From: a virus
Strand: one strand, 5' to 3'
DNA: 27,772 nucleotides
Virus record (IMG/VR): IMGVR_UViG_3300017746_004520
Location: 1-27,772 of that record
Shown in pieces: positions 13,669-21,089 of the stretch (position 1 is its first letter; every line of letters starts with the position of its first letter). The notes under the pieces were generated by a model. That model did not search any database and had not been told where the DNA came from. It saw only the letters and a list, made by a program, of their open reading frames with translations. The position numbers were made by a program, and so were the translations under genes.

Positions 13669-14002
13669 CCATTGTGTTGATCTTGCCGTTGATATATTGT
13701 TAATTGTATGGGAAGTTATCAGTAGTCCAATACTTATAGCTATGCGTCTTATAAGGCACTTTGTAGGTGAGTGGATAACAGATAAAATTAAAGCAGGAGT
13801 GCGTAAAATAGCACACTGGTTTGAGCATAAAAGAGAGTATAGATTAAAAAACGGATATGGAATATTTCGTACATATTGGTGGTTAATTATTTCAAGTCCT
13901 ATAATTATATTTATCAGTATTTTTATTGTAGCTATACTGTCAGGATTACACGAAGGTTTAAATATAGCTTTCGAAGAAATTAGTGCTTCGTTTGAGGAGT
14001 AG
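13628..14002 (+). CDS. Small membrane protein, two predicted TM segments
   Basis: 124 aa. A first hydrophobic segment runs about 17-40 (DLAVDILLIVWEVISSPILI), a basic amphipathic loop spans 43-80 (IKAGVRKIAHWFEHKREYRL), and a second TM covers about 83-107 (YWWLIISSPIIIFISIFIVA). Both hydrophobic runs contain ISSP. There is no signal peptidase site. It could be an inner-membrane accessory such as a holin-like or superinfection protein, but no lysis gene is nearby. A 162-codon open frame on the opposite strand is taken as its shadow. The stop is followed at once by the tmRNA -10 box. Confidence 0.6.
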   Translation: MKLLQKIKKWITIDHCVDLAVDILLIVWEVISSPILIAMRLIRHFVGEWITDKIKAGVRKIAHWFEHKREYRLKNGYGIFRTYWWLIISSPIIIFISIFIVAILSGLHEGLNIAFEEISASFEE

Positions 14003-14008
14003 TATAAT
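14003..14008 (+). promoter_or_regulatory. -10 box for the permuted tmRNA
   Basis: Perfect TATAAT directly after the stop of the membrane-protein gene. Transcription would begin near 14014-14016, right at the tmRNA acceptor piece. The -35 region (about 13980) is poor, so it may depend on a phage factor or be incidental. Confidence 0.4.
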
Positions 14009-14013
14009 AGACG

Positions 14014-14049
14014 GACTGGACTCGGGGGCAGTACCCGACGGCTCCACCA
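14014..14049 (+). ncRNA. ssrA: Permuted tmRNA, acceptor piece (T arm, acceptor 3' strand, CCA)
   Basis: The 3' half of a tRNA-like domain: GGAC, T-stem TCGGG/CCCGA (14022-14026 with 14034-14038) closing a 7-nt loop GGCAGTA, then the acceptor strand CGGCTCC (14039-14045), discriminator A and encoded CCA (14047-14049). CGGCTCC pairs over all 7 positions with GGGGCCG at 14306-14312, which lies 257 nt downstream rather than upstream. The third pair is G-U, the alanine identity element of tmRNA and tRNA-Ala. This is the order of a circularly permuted tmRNA gene. The T-loop is non-consensus. The 5' boundary and the P2 pairing to the coding piece could not be fixed by eye. Confidence 0.85.
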
Positions 14050-14305
14050 TAAACACAGGAATAACACATGAAAGAATATATGTTAATAATCAGCATGTGG
14101 GGAAGTGATGGAAGCACAGAGCATTACATTGGTCAGATGGTTTTACAACAACCAATGAGTAAATCTCAGTGTGAGTGGATGATTGAGGATGAACAGTGGG
14201 GTGCAAGTTTTGATAATGAGTATTACTTCTTTGCTAGACACTGTATGCCAAAAGATTGTGCTGGAAAAGATTCCTGTGACTAAACACTATTGGTGTGTTT
14301 ATGAT
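14050..14305 (+). other. Intervening segment of the permuted tmRNA precursor
   Basis: 256 nt between the CCA of the acceptor piece and the 5' G of the coding piece. In known permuted tmRNAs this part is removed from the precursor to give a two-piece RNA, with the CCA end and the 5' end made by the tRNA-processing nucleases. Here most of it is filled by a 71-codon gene with its own AGGA. Confidence 0.7.
14068..14283 (+). CDS. Small unknown protein encoded inside the tmRNA intervening segment (71 aa)
   Basis: 71 aa. AGGA (14057-14060) lies 7 nt upstream of the ATG, and the stop is 22 nt before the tmRNA coding piece, so the gene fits fully between the two mature RNA pieces. The sequence is rich in aromatic and acidic residues (SQCEWMIEDEQWGASFDNEY) with four Cys (three in the tail, CMPKDCAGKDSCD), which could bind metal. 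No family recognised. The frame, ribosome-binding site and composition support a real gene. How it is translated from a precursor cut by RNase P and 3' nucleases is unclear; it may have its own longer mRNA. Confidence 0.65.
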   Translation: MKEYMLIISMWGSDGSTEHYIGQMVLQQPMSKSQCEWMIEDEQWGASFDNEYYFFARHCMPKDCAGKDSCD

Positions 14306-14477
14306 GGGGCCGAAATAGGATCGACAGACGTAATAAAAACAATGCCGAGAAGCAGGTGCGCAAGCGACCTCAACCGCAAGAAAACAAACAATTGCAAATG
14401 ATAATTTCGCAATCGAGGATTACCGCATAGCGGCATAATCTCACGGGGTATGGTTCCACCTAGCAACAGAACGGGCC
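14306..14477 (+). ncRNA. ssrA: Permuted tmRNA, coding piece (acceptor 5' strand, D-like arm, tag ORF)
   Basis: Begins GGGGCCGAAATAGGATCGAC, the conserved tmRNA 5' end. A PK1-type region with hairpin AGGTGCG/CGACCT (about 14353-14370) follows, then the resume codon GCA at 14394. The tag reads ANDNFAIEDYRIAA with stop TAA at 14436-14438. It has the ANDNFA start and AA end of alphaproteobacterial tags, the end being the ClpXP/ClpAP degron. The end of the tag folds as helix P5: GAG-ATTA/TAAT-CTC around CCGC-ATA-GCGG (14415-14442). The 3' end, after CAACAGAACGGGCC, is approximate. Function: rescue of stalled ribosomes and tagging of truncated proteins. Confidence 0.88.
14394..14438 (+). other. tmRNA proteolysis-tag reading frame
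   Basis: 14 codons plus TAA: A-N-D-N-F-A-I-E-D-Y-R-I-A-A. The resume codon is GCA. The first six residues match what I recall for the Caulobacter tag (AANDNFAEEFAVAA, counting the Ala from the charged tmRNA), and the AA end is the universal degron. Confidence 0.85.
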
Positions 14478-14500
14478 TTTATAACTCTTATGAGGACTAA

Positions 14501-15643
14501 ATGTTTAACTTCAATACAACCCCGCGACTTATCATTGGTGCAGATAGGTTAAAATTCTTAAGCACTATTCTATCAGACCTTGGTATCAGAAACCCTTTGA
14601 TTGTAACGGGTCCAAATCTTTCAAAAACAAATATAATTAGTAATGTACAAAAATATGTTAACACTAATAATGTCTTCTATAATATTGTACAAGATCCCAC
14701 TACTCAAAACGTTCATGATTGTGTAGCATACGGACTTGATAAAAAAGTAGATGGCATTATTGGGATAGGGGGCGGTTCGTCCTTAGATGTAGCTAAAGTA
14801 GCAGCAGTACTTTTAAAAGGTGAAGAATCTTTAGAAAATATTTGGGGGGTAGACAGTATAATGGGTTCAAGGCTACCTCTTATCCTAGTTCCTACTACTG
14901 CAGGATCTGGCTCAGAGGTTACTCCTGTATCTATTATCACAACAGGTAATACAACAAAAATGGGTATTGTTTCTCATAAAATCATACCTGACGCGGCTAT
15001 CCTTGATCCAGTACTAACCTTAACATGTAATCCTAAAATTACTGCGTATAGTGCTATAGACTCTATGGTTCATGCGATTGAAGCATATACATCAATTAAT
15101 CCAAATAATAATCCCTACTCAAAAATGCTAGCTATCGAAGCGTGTAAGTGGTTAGGTAAATCTACTAAAATTGCTATTACAGAACCCGAAAATTTAAAAG
15201 CAAGGGCAGATGTACAGTATGGTGCTATGCTAGCAGGACAAGCTTTCGGCAACTCACCTGTTGCTGCTGTCCATGCTTTAGCATACCCATTAGGAGGACA
15301 CTATAAACTACCACATGGTTTAACAAATACCTTGGTTCTTCCTGGTGTTTTAGCATATAATCAAGAAGTAGTAGATTATTCACCTCTAGCAGCAGCTTTA
15401 TTTCCTCATGACCAAGGAGAGGTATACTATCATAAAAGCGATGTTGTTGAAATAATGTGTAGAAACATACAAGAATTAGCTGAATTAGCTGGGATAAACA
15501 CTAAGATGAGACATTACGGAATCTCAAACGACTGTATTCCTATGCTAGCTGAAGAAGCAATGAAACAAGCAAGGCTTTTGGTTAATAACCCAAGAGAAAT
15601 TACGCAAGAAATAGCTGAAGATATTTATCAGAAAGTTTTGTAA
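14501..15643 (+). CDS. Iron-containing (type III) alcohol dehydrogenase
   Basis: 380 aa, full family length. The NAD(P)-binding motif GGGSSLDVAK is at 90-99 and PTTAGSGSEVT at 131-141. The four metal ligands are D187, H191, H258 and H272; the 4- and 14-residue spacings match E. coli FucO. It oxidises or reduces an alcohol/aldehyde pair. GAGGA lies 4 nt upstream of the ATG and about 15 nt after the tmRNA coding piece. It is the first gene of the sugar operon and ends in TAATG. In Shewanella a similar enzyme (KdnB) oxidises Kdo at C8 before transamination by KdnA, so with the DegT enzymes here a comparable route is possible, but not shown. Confidence 0.85.
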   Translation: MFNFNTTPRLIIGADRLKFLSTILSDLGIRNPLIVTGPNLSKTNIISNVQKYVNTNNVFYNIVQDPTTQNVHDCVAYGLDKKVDGIIGIGGGSSLDVAKVAAVLLKGEESLENIWGVDSIMGSRLPLILVPTTAGSGSEVTPVSIITTGNTTKMGIVSHKIIPDAAILDPVLTLTCNPKITAYSAIDSMVHAIEAYTSINPNNNPYSKMLAIEACKWLGKSTKIAITEPENLKARADVQYGAMLAGQAFGNSPVAAVHALAYPLGGHYKLPHGLTNTLVLPGVLAYNQEVVDYSPLAAALFPHDQGEVYYHKSDVVEIMCRNIQELAELAGINTKMRHYGISNDCIPMLAEEAMKQARLLVNNPREITQEIAEDIYQKVL

Positions 15644-16272
15644 TGTATAAGACATATATTCTAGGTAATGGTGGTTATGCTCAAGAATGCTTTGAGCAAT
15701 TCGTACTAGGTAGAGTTGTAGAAGATTTTGGAGGATTTATTATCCTAAAAGAGGGTAAAGCAGTTCTTATTAATGATGAAGGTATTAATAATTTTACTTA
15801 TCCTAAAGAATCTGCATTCATTCTAGGCACTGGTCACCGTAAATGGCGTAAAGTATTCTTAAACCATTTATTTGGTTATTATGAACAGGATATTAATCAT
15901 TTTCCAAATATAGTAGCTAATGAAGCACACTTATCTCAAACCTCTATTCTGGGCATAGGTAATGTACTTAATTGCTTTGCCATGACTAATGCTAATGCTT
16001 CTTTAGGTAATTTTAATCTTTTAAACTGCTATGCATCAGTACACCACGATGTTAAAATGGGAAGTCATAATATCTTTACTACTTACGCAACTATTCTTGG
16101 ATACTGTAGCGTAGGAGATGACAACTGGTTGGGTAATGCTGTTACTGTAACTTCTAATACCAATATTGGTGACGATAACACTCTTAGTTCTGGAGAGCAC
16201 TTATTTGAAGATATGAGTACTCGTCAGTTTTTTAAACACGGTATTGTTACGGAGAAACCAGAAAAACAATGA
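15643..16272 (+). CDS. Hexapeptide-repeat acyltransferase, PglD/NeuD-like
   Basis: 209 aa. The N-terminal strand-loop YILGNGGYAQE (4-14) matches the nucleotide-sugar-binding start of PglD/NeuD-type O/N-acetyltransferases. Left-handed beta-helix repeats follow (LGIGNVLN, ASLGNFNLLN, VKMGSHN, CSVGDDNW, TNIGDDN). The conserved catalytic-His region is SVHHDVKMG. The likely job is acetylation or formylation of the amino sugar made by the DegT enzymes. Coupled to its neighbours by TAATG and ATGA overlaps. Confidence 0.75.
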   Translation: MYKTYILGNGGYAQECFEQFVLGRVVEDFGGFIILKEGKAVLINDEGINNFTYPKESAFILGTGHRKWRKVFLNHLFGYYEQDINHFPNIVANEAHLSQTSILGIGNVLNCFAMTNANASLGNFNLLNCYASVHHDVKMGSHNIFTTYATILGYCSVGDDNWLGNAVTVTSNTNIGDDNTLSSGEHLFEDMSTRQFFKHGIVTEKPEKQ

Positions 16273-17039
16273 TTATTTTCTTTAGAAGTTGTGAAGCAAA
16301 TTTAAAAGCAGGATCTCTCGGCGATGAAGTTACTGGTGACGGTATCCGTTGGAACGGTAAACACAAACTAGAAATCATTCGTAAATGTTATCTTTCTATT
16401 CAGCACAGTCTCGATGAACGTGATTTAATCATAATAATTGATGATAGAACTACTCAAGAAACACTTGATTGGATGAGAGAGAATACCAAAGCACATTTTA
16501 GAATACACCCGATAACACCCTTACCCGAGCTAAGAGCTAAAGACCCTTATCCTAATTACCATCCCGTAATGGCTAATTCTTGTCCAGAACTGATGGAACA
16601 TATCGTCGCTGTAGCAGAAACAAACCCAGACGAAATTATTTACATATGTGAGGATGATTACCTACACCTTTCTCATGCCATACCTGCACTAAAAGCTTTA
16701 TTTAAGACAGGTTACAATGGCTTTTATGCACCGCAAGATTATCCAGATAGGTATACTTTAGATTCTAGTAGAATTTGCGAGGTTCATATGGGACCGTACG
16801 GGCATCTTAGGTCTATCCCTAGCGCTACTTTAACAGTCGCGGCTAAAGGTTCTACGTGGTTACAATATAAGTATGAGCTACTACGGGCGGGAGCTTTTGC
16901 AGATGATACTTGGACATGGAAAGCTTTTAAACAAGTTGGGTGCTTATGCCCAATTCCAGGACACTCTACCCACTTACAAGAAGGATGTCTTACTCCTGTT
17001 GTAAATTGGGAATCACTTTACGAGTCTATTAACATATGA
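16269..17039 (+). CDS. GT-A-fold glycosyltransferase-like protein
   Basis: 256 aa. A strand IIYICEDDYLHL at 123-134 holds EDD, the position of the metal/UDP-binding DxD in GT-A enzymes. Conserved acceptor-side segments such as SIPSATLTVAAKGSTW and FADDTWTWKAF follow. No TM segments. Overlaps both neighbours as ATGA. Donor sugar unknown. The call is moderately supported because only the DxD region is diagnostic. Confidence 0.55.
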   Translation: MIIFFRSCEANLKAGSLGDEVTGDGIRWNGKHKLEIIRKCYLSIQHSLDERDLIIIIDDRTTQETLDWMRENTKAHFRIHPITPLPELRAKDPYPNYHPVMANSCPELMEHIVAVAETNPDEIIYICEDDYLHLSHAIPALKALFKTGYNGFYAPQDYPDRYTLDSSRICEVHMGPYGHLRSIPSATLTVAAKGSTWLQYKYELLRAGAFADDTWTWKAFKQVGCLCPIPGHSTHLQEGCLTPVVNWESLYESINI

Positions 17040-18013
17040 CTTTTATTCTCAAAAAATATCTCGATATAGACTTATTTCAAAAGTACTTAATTCCTGCACA
17101 AGAAAGTAATCAATTTTCTAATTACGGAAACGCTGTAAAAATGCTGGAAAAGAGAGCACGTGAAATGCTTAAGATTGACGACTCTAAGGCAGTTATTGCG
17201 ACCTCTAGTGGTTCAGCAGCTATCTCTGGTATTATTTACGCTATTGACAGAGAAGCAGGAGAGGGATCAAAAGTAGCTACGCAATCTTTTACTTTCCCTT
17301 CTAATGTGCAGGGGGGAGCCATAGGATCGTTACCTGTAGATTTTGATGTTTCTTTGAATATTGACGTGACTAATCCACACTTAATTGAATATACTGACTT
17401 AGTTATTGTAACTAATTGTTTTGGTCATTTACAGAATATTGATCTTATCTTACAAACACTAAGCGATAAAAGTATAGTATTTGATAATGCTGCAAGTCCT
17501 TATTCATTTTGGAAGGGTACTAATAGTTGTAATTTAGGAATCGCTTCTTACATTTCTTTACACCATACAAAACCAATTGGGTTTGGAGAAGGCGGCTTAA
17601 TTATTATAGATAAAAAATACGAAAAATATGCAAGGGCAAGTATCAATTTTGGTATTATGGATGACGAACCTGTAAATGACAGAGGAGGAAACTTTAAAAT
17701 GAGTGAGGTTTCAGCAGCTGCAATTCTTCAATGGTGGGATCAGTTTAATATAGATGATCTACAACAAAAATACTTAGATAATTATTACAATAAAAGATAT
17801 GAATTTGGGCAGGTAGAAGGAGATCTTTACCCCCATAGAGCTGATGAAGATGATATATTTTTTCCAAATTGTTTTCCCTTTATTCATCAGCAACCAACGA
17901 CAGCGGCAAATGATGAGTATGAGAGAAAATACTACAAACCAGTTGCTTCTCAACCTATTACTGATGCTTTATATGATAGAATAGTATGTTATGGAATAAG
18001 CCCTAATGATTAA
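17036..18013 (+). CDS. DegT/DnrJ-family aminotransferase, short form
   Basis: 325 aa, shorter than the usual ~370-400. PLP Asp D150 (IVFDNAASPYSFW) and Lys K179 (LHHTKPIGFGEGG) are in place, and TSSGSAAISGI (56-66) is the phosphate loop. The C-terminal domain is reduced and ends PHRADEDDIFFPNCFPF...YDRIVCYG, as in DegT substrate-binding regions. Full catalysis is plausible. It lies between a glycosyltransferase-like gene and an RmlB-like dehydratase, whose 4-keto product would be a natural substrate. Confidence 0.78.
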   Translation: MTFILKKYLDIDLFQKYLIPAQESNQFSNYGNAVKMLEKRAREMLKIDDSKAVIATSSGSAAISGIIYAIDREAGEGSKVATQSFTFPSNVQGGAIGSLPVDFDVSLNIDVTNPHLIEYTDLVIVTNCFGHLQNIDLILQTLSDKSIVFDNAASPYSFWKGTNSCNLGIASYISLHHTKPIGFGEGGLIIIDKKYEKYARASINFGIMDDEPVNDRGGNFKMSEVSAAAILQWWDQFNIDDLQQKYLDNYYNKRYEFGQVEGDLYPHRADEDDIFFPNCFPFIHQQPTTAANDEYERKYYKPVASQPITDALYDRIVCYGISPND

Positions 18014-18977
18014 AATTGCAGTAGTAACTGGCTGCGCTAGTTTTCTAGGAACCGCCTTTACCACAAAACTTCTAGAAAATGGATGGTACGTATATGGAAT
18101 AGATAAACTAACTTATGTTGCAAATGATAATATTGTAAAAGATTTTGAGAATAGGTATCCAAAATTTAAATTAATTGTTGAAGACATATGTAGTATTAAA
18201 TGGTTACCAGAGTGTGATGTAATATTCAATTTTGCTGCTGAATCAGATGTTGATAATGGAAATAAAAATTGTAAAAACTTTATACATTCTAATATAGATG
18301 GTGTAAGAAACTTACTAGAGATAGTCAACTCAAGGATTGTTACAAAAGCTTATAAACCTCTTTTCTTTCAAATTTCTACAGATGAAGTTTATGGAGATTT
18401 AATTAGCGGAACATTTGATGAAAATTCTAATCTTAACCCTTCAAATCCTTATGCAGCTACTAAAGCCTCTGCTGATTTACTGATTAAAACTTGGGCTAGA
18501 ACACATGGATTAGAATACATTATTGCTAGACCTTCTAATAACTTTGGGCCTAATCAATATCCTGAAAAACTTATTCCTTTAGCGGTCAAACAATTATCAA
18601 GAGGTAATAAAATTAAGTTACACAATCAAGGAAAGCCTATTAGAACATGGACGCACTCAGAAGATACCGCAGCCGCTTTGTTAGTTTTGTACGAATACGC
18701 GGAAAGAAACAAGGTATATAATATATCGTCTGAGTACGAACAATCTAACTTTGATACTGTAAGGAAGATTATTAATTCATATTTTTTAGGTACTATCAAA
18801 AGAGAGGTACCCGATATCGAAAAACACGTAGATTTTTCACATAACAGACCAGGGCAAGATGTTAGGTACGCAATATCTTGTAATCCCTTAAGAACTTTAC
18901 AATGGCGACCACATAAAGTTTTTGATATTGAAATAACTAAACTAGTAGAAAATTATAAAAAAGGATTTATATGGTGA
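18006..18977 (+). CDS. dTDP-glucose 4,6-dehydratase-like SDR
   Basis: 323 aa. The NAD loop is variant (GCASFLG at 9-15 instead of GGAGFIG). RmlB hallmarks are present: ISTDEVYGD (123-131) with the T-D-E dehydratase residues, Y149-x3-K153 (PYAATKASAD) and RPSNNFGPNQYPEKLIP. The family removes water to give a 4-keto-6-deoxy sugar nucleotide. The position next to a DegT aminotransferase fits amino-deoxy-sugar synthesis. It overlaps the epimerase gene start by 7 nt. Sugar substrate (dTDP-, UDP- or CDP-linked) not determined. Confidence 0.82.
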   Translation: MIKIAVVTGCASFLGTAFTTKLLENGWYVYGIDKLTYVANDNIVKDFENRYPKFKLIVEDICSIKWLPECDVIFNFAAESDVDNGNKNCKNFIHSNIDGVRNLLEIVNSRIVTKAYKPLFFQISTDEVYGDLISGTFDENSNLNPSNPYAATKASADLLIKTWARTHGLEYIIARPSNNFGPNQYPEKLIPLAVKQLSRGNKIKLHNQGKPIRTWTHSEDTAAALLVLYEYAERNKVYNISSEYEQSNFDTVRKIINSYFLGTIKREVPDIEKHVDFSHNRPGQDVRYAISCNPLRTLQWRPHKVFDIEITKLVENYKKGFIW

Positions 18978-19978
18978 TGAGAGTATATATTACAGGAGTA
19001 GGCGGATTATTAGGAAGCTGTTTAGCAAGGTATTTAATAGGACAAGGCCACTATGTAGGTGGAATTGATAATATGATAGGTGGCGTAGAAGGTAATGTAC
19101 CTAATGGAGTAGATTTTACCCACGGTAATATCACTGATACAAAGTTGATAAAAGAATTGACTGAAGGATATGAAGTAATATTTCATGCAGCTGCTTTACC
19201 TTACGAAGGATTAAGTGTTTTTGCTCCTGCAATAGTTACAGAATCTATAGTTTACGGAACAGTGTCAGTTGCTTCTGCCGCTATACACAACAATGTTAGA
19301 TTACTAATAAATTGTTCCTCAATGGCAAGATATGGAGATCAGATACCTCCTTTTACGGAAGATATGCCTACTAATCCTGTAGACCCTTATGGTCTAGCTA
19401 AGATCCAGGCCGAACAACACCTTGAAATGCTAAGTAATATACATGGTTTAAACTACGTTACAGTAGTTCCGCATAACGTGATTGGGGTCGGGCAACGATA
19501 CTTTGATCCTTTTAGAAATGTAGTAGGAATTATGATTAATCGCTGTTTACAAGGTAAGCCTATAGTAGTATATGGGGATGGAGAGCAGCAGAGGTCTTTC
19601 TCTAACGTAACAGATTGTATTCTAGCAGTTTATAAAATTATGCAATCAGATAGAGATATTTGTGGACAGGTGTATAATATCGGTCCTGATGATAATGAAA
19701 TTTCCATCAAGCAGTTAGCCTATAAGGTAGGCCACCATTGTGAAAAATACCCATCACTAGAGCATTTTCCAGACAGACCTCAAGAAGTAAAGAATGCATA
19801 TTGTTCTTCCGGTAAAATTAGAAAAGAATTTAATTATAATGCGGCTATCAAAATGGATCAAACTATTAAAGAGATGGTAGACTGGATTAAACCCCAAGTA
19901 AAAGACTTTGAATATCATTTAGACTTAGAGTTTATTACAGATAAAACCCCAAAAACTTGGACAGATAGGTTAATTTAA
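18971..19978 (+). CDS. NAD-dependent epimerase/dehydratase (GalE-like SDR)
   Basis: 335 aa from ATG 18971; a second ATG at 18977 is also possible, and AAGGA (18961-18965) suits either. GVGGLLG at 9-15, SSMARYG at 116-122 (S-S of the active site; the usual VYG is ARYG), and Y140-x3-K144 (DPYGLAKIQAE). A C-terminal extension YHLDLEFITDKTPKTW follows the SDR core. Probably epimerises a UDP-sugar. Its stop overlaps the small 52-aa gene (TAATG). Confidence 0.8.
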   Translation: MVMRVYITGVGGLLGSCLARYLIGQGHYVGGIDNMIGGVEGNVPNGVDFTHGNITDTKLIKELTEGYEVIFHAAALPYEGLSVFAPAIVTESIVYGTVSVASAAIHNNVRLLINCSSMARYGDQIPPFTEDMPTNPVDPYGLAKIQAEQHLEMLSNIHGLNYVTVVPHNVIGVGQRYFDPFRNVVGIMINRCLQGKPIVVYGDGEQQRSFSNVTDCILAVYKIMQSDRDICGQVYNIGPDDNEISIKQLAYKVGHHCEKYPSLEHFPDRPQEVKNAYCSSGKIRKEFNYNAAIKMDQTIKEMVDWIKPQVKDFEYHLDLEFITDKTPKTWTDRLI

Positions 19979-20136
19979 TGTTGAGTAGTACTGATTGGGC
20001 GATATTAGTAACATTTAGAAAAGAATTAGAGGCGTTGAAGGCGCTCTATATCTACCCAAGAGCAGACATACAAACAGTTATAATATATATGGAAAAAAGA
20101 ATAAAAGATATAGAAATGAAACAAAATGACAGTTAA
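19978..20136 (+). CDS. Small unknown protein (52 aa)
   Basis: 52 aa, MLSSTDWAILVTFRKELEAL..., one amphipathic helix followed by a second (IQTVIIYMEKRIKDIEMK). It starts in a TAATG overlap with the epimerase and overlaps the next gene by 11 nt, the same arrangement as the neighbouring genes, which supports it being real. No motif. Confidence 0.5.
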   Translation: MLSSTDWAILVTFRKELEALKALYIYPRADIQTVIIYMEKRIKDIEMKQNDS

Positions 20137-20866
20137 AATTATTACTCCATACGTATTTGAAAACGAAATTAAAAATCATAAAAATACATTCTGGGAACTA
20201 GACGTACACTATGATTGTGATGTCGCTGGTATAGGATGTGATCTAATGTTTCAAAAAATGTGGAATCAATTTCCTAACGATGACATATTTATTTTACACG
20301 CTGACATGGCACCTCACCATGACGGGTGGTTTGAGGAGGTGCTAGATTATGTCGATAAATATCCAGAAGCAGGAATGTTTGGTTGTTTGTTATTGTACCC
20401 AGCAAAAAACGAGGATAGCGAATATTTCGTACAGTGCGCAGGAGGAAAGTTCACAGACAATCGACCAGATCACTTTGGAAGTGGGCTCATACTTGAAAAC
20501 AGGACAACCTTTAAGGAGCAACTTGAAACTGATACAGGACAGTACGATACCACGAGAATGGTCGCCTGGACAACATTTGGAGGTTGTTACCTCAGAAGGG
20601 AATTTCTCAATTCCGTGGGCGACTTTGACCCCTCCTTTGAATGGACATACAACAGAGATGTCGATTACTGCCTGTCTGGAAGAAAAGCTGGTTTCAGCAT
20701 CTATCAGATTCCTGTACGACTCCTCCACCATGAATCCAGAGATACTAAAAGATTGAAGGATGAGAATAAATCAGCTATGGAAATGAGAAACCTGGAGCGT
20801 CTACAGACGAAATGGGCAAACTCAAAATTTTACAAAACGCTGGACAAGGAGATAAAAAGTGAGTAA
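20126..20866 (+). CDS. Family 2 glycosyltransferase
   Basis: 246 aa. HAD at 58-60 in IFILHADMAPH is the DxD-type metal site. The strongly conserved GT2 acceptor block is TFGGCYLRREFLNSVGDFDP then YNRDVDYCLSGRKAGFSIYQ, ending LLHHES. Complete GT-A domain, no TM. Codons in the second half (about 20560-20830) use more G/C at third positions than neighbours, which may mark recent acquisition. GTG of the next gene overlaps its end. Confidence 0.8.
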   Translation: MTVKIITPYVFENEIKNHKNTFWELDVHYDCDVAGIGCDLMFQKMWNQFPNDDIFILHADMAPHHDGWFEEVLDYVDKYPEAGMFGCLLLYPAKNEDSEYFVQCAGGKFTDNRPDHFGSGLILENRTTFKEQLETDTGQYDTTRMVAWTTFGGCYLRREFLNSVGDFDPSFEWTYNRDVDYCLSGRKAGFSIYQIPVRLLHHESRDTKRLKDENKSAMEMRNLERLQTKWANSKFYKTLDKEIKSE

Positions 20867-21089
20867 AGTGTTTATAAGTAAAAAAGAATTAGAAGAAGCG
20901 GTGTTGCGAAAGAAAAATAAAATGACTCCCTTCTTATTCATTTTTGTATGGTTTTATGCAATTGTTTGTATATTCACACTACTTCCAGTAGTATTTTTGT
21001 GGTTTGCATTTACATTATTAGTTATCGTTGCGTATTTACCGTTTTATTTTATAGATAAAGTTTTATTTGAGAGGAAAGAGTATGAGTAA
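20859..21089 (+). CDS. Small membrane protein, two TM helices (76 aa)
   Basis: 76 aa from GTG 20859; AAGGAG lies 7 nt upstream and decides this start. A charged N-terminus (KKELEEAVLRKKNK) is followed by one long hydrophobic stretch (about 23-67) that likely forms two TM helices with a tight turn near LLP, then a charged end (ERKEYE). No family recognised. May anchor glycan enzymes at the membrane (inference only). Confidence 0.6.
   Translation: MSKVFISKKELEEAVLRKKNKMTPFLFIFVWFYAIVCIFTLLPVVFLWFAFTLLVIVAYLPFYFIDKVLFERKEYE

Noticed and set aside
14009-14049. A partial tRNA gene
   Set aside because: There is a T arm and CCA but no anticodon arm or 5' half upstream; the matching acceptor strand is 257 nt downstream at the start of a tmRNA coding piece.
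13579-14067. 162-codon minus-strand open frame
   Set aside because: Antisense to the plus-strand membrane-protein gene, which fits the direction and overlap pattern of its neighbours; composition of the antisense product looks unnatural.
14183-14401. 72-codon plus-strand open frame running into the tmRNA
   Set aside because: Overlaps the 71-aa gene and the conserved 5' part of the tmRNA coding piece; no ribosome-binding site.
20349-20756. 135-codon plus-strand and 113-codon minus-strand open frames
   Set aside because: Both lie inside the well-supported GT2 gene in other frames; they reflect its altered base composition, not separate genes.
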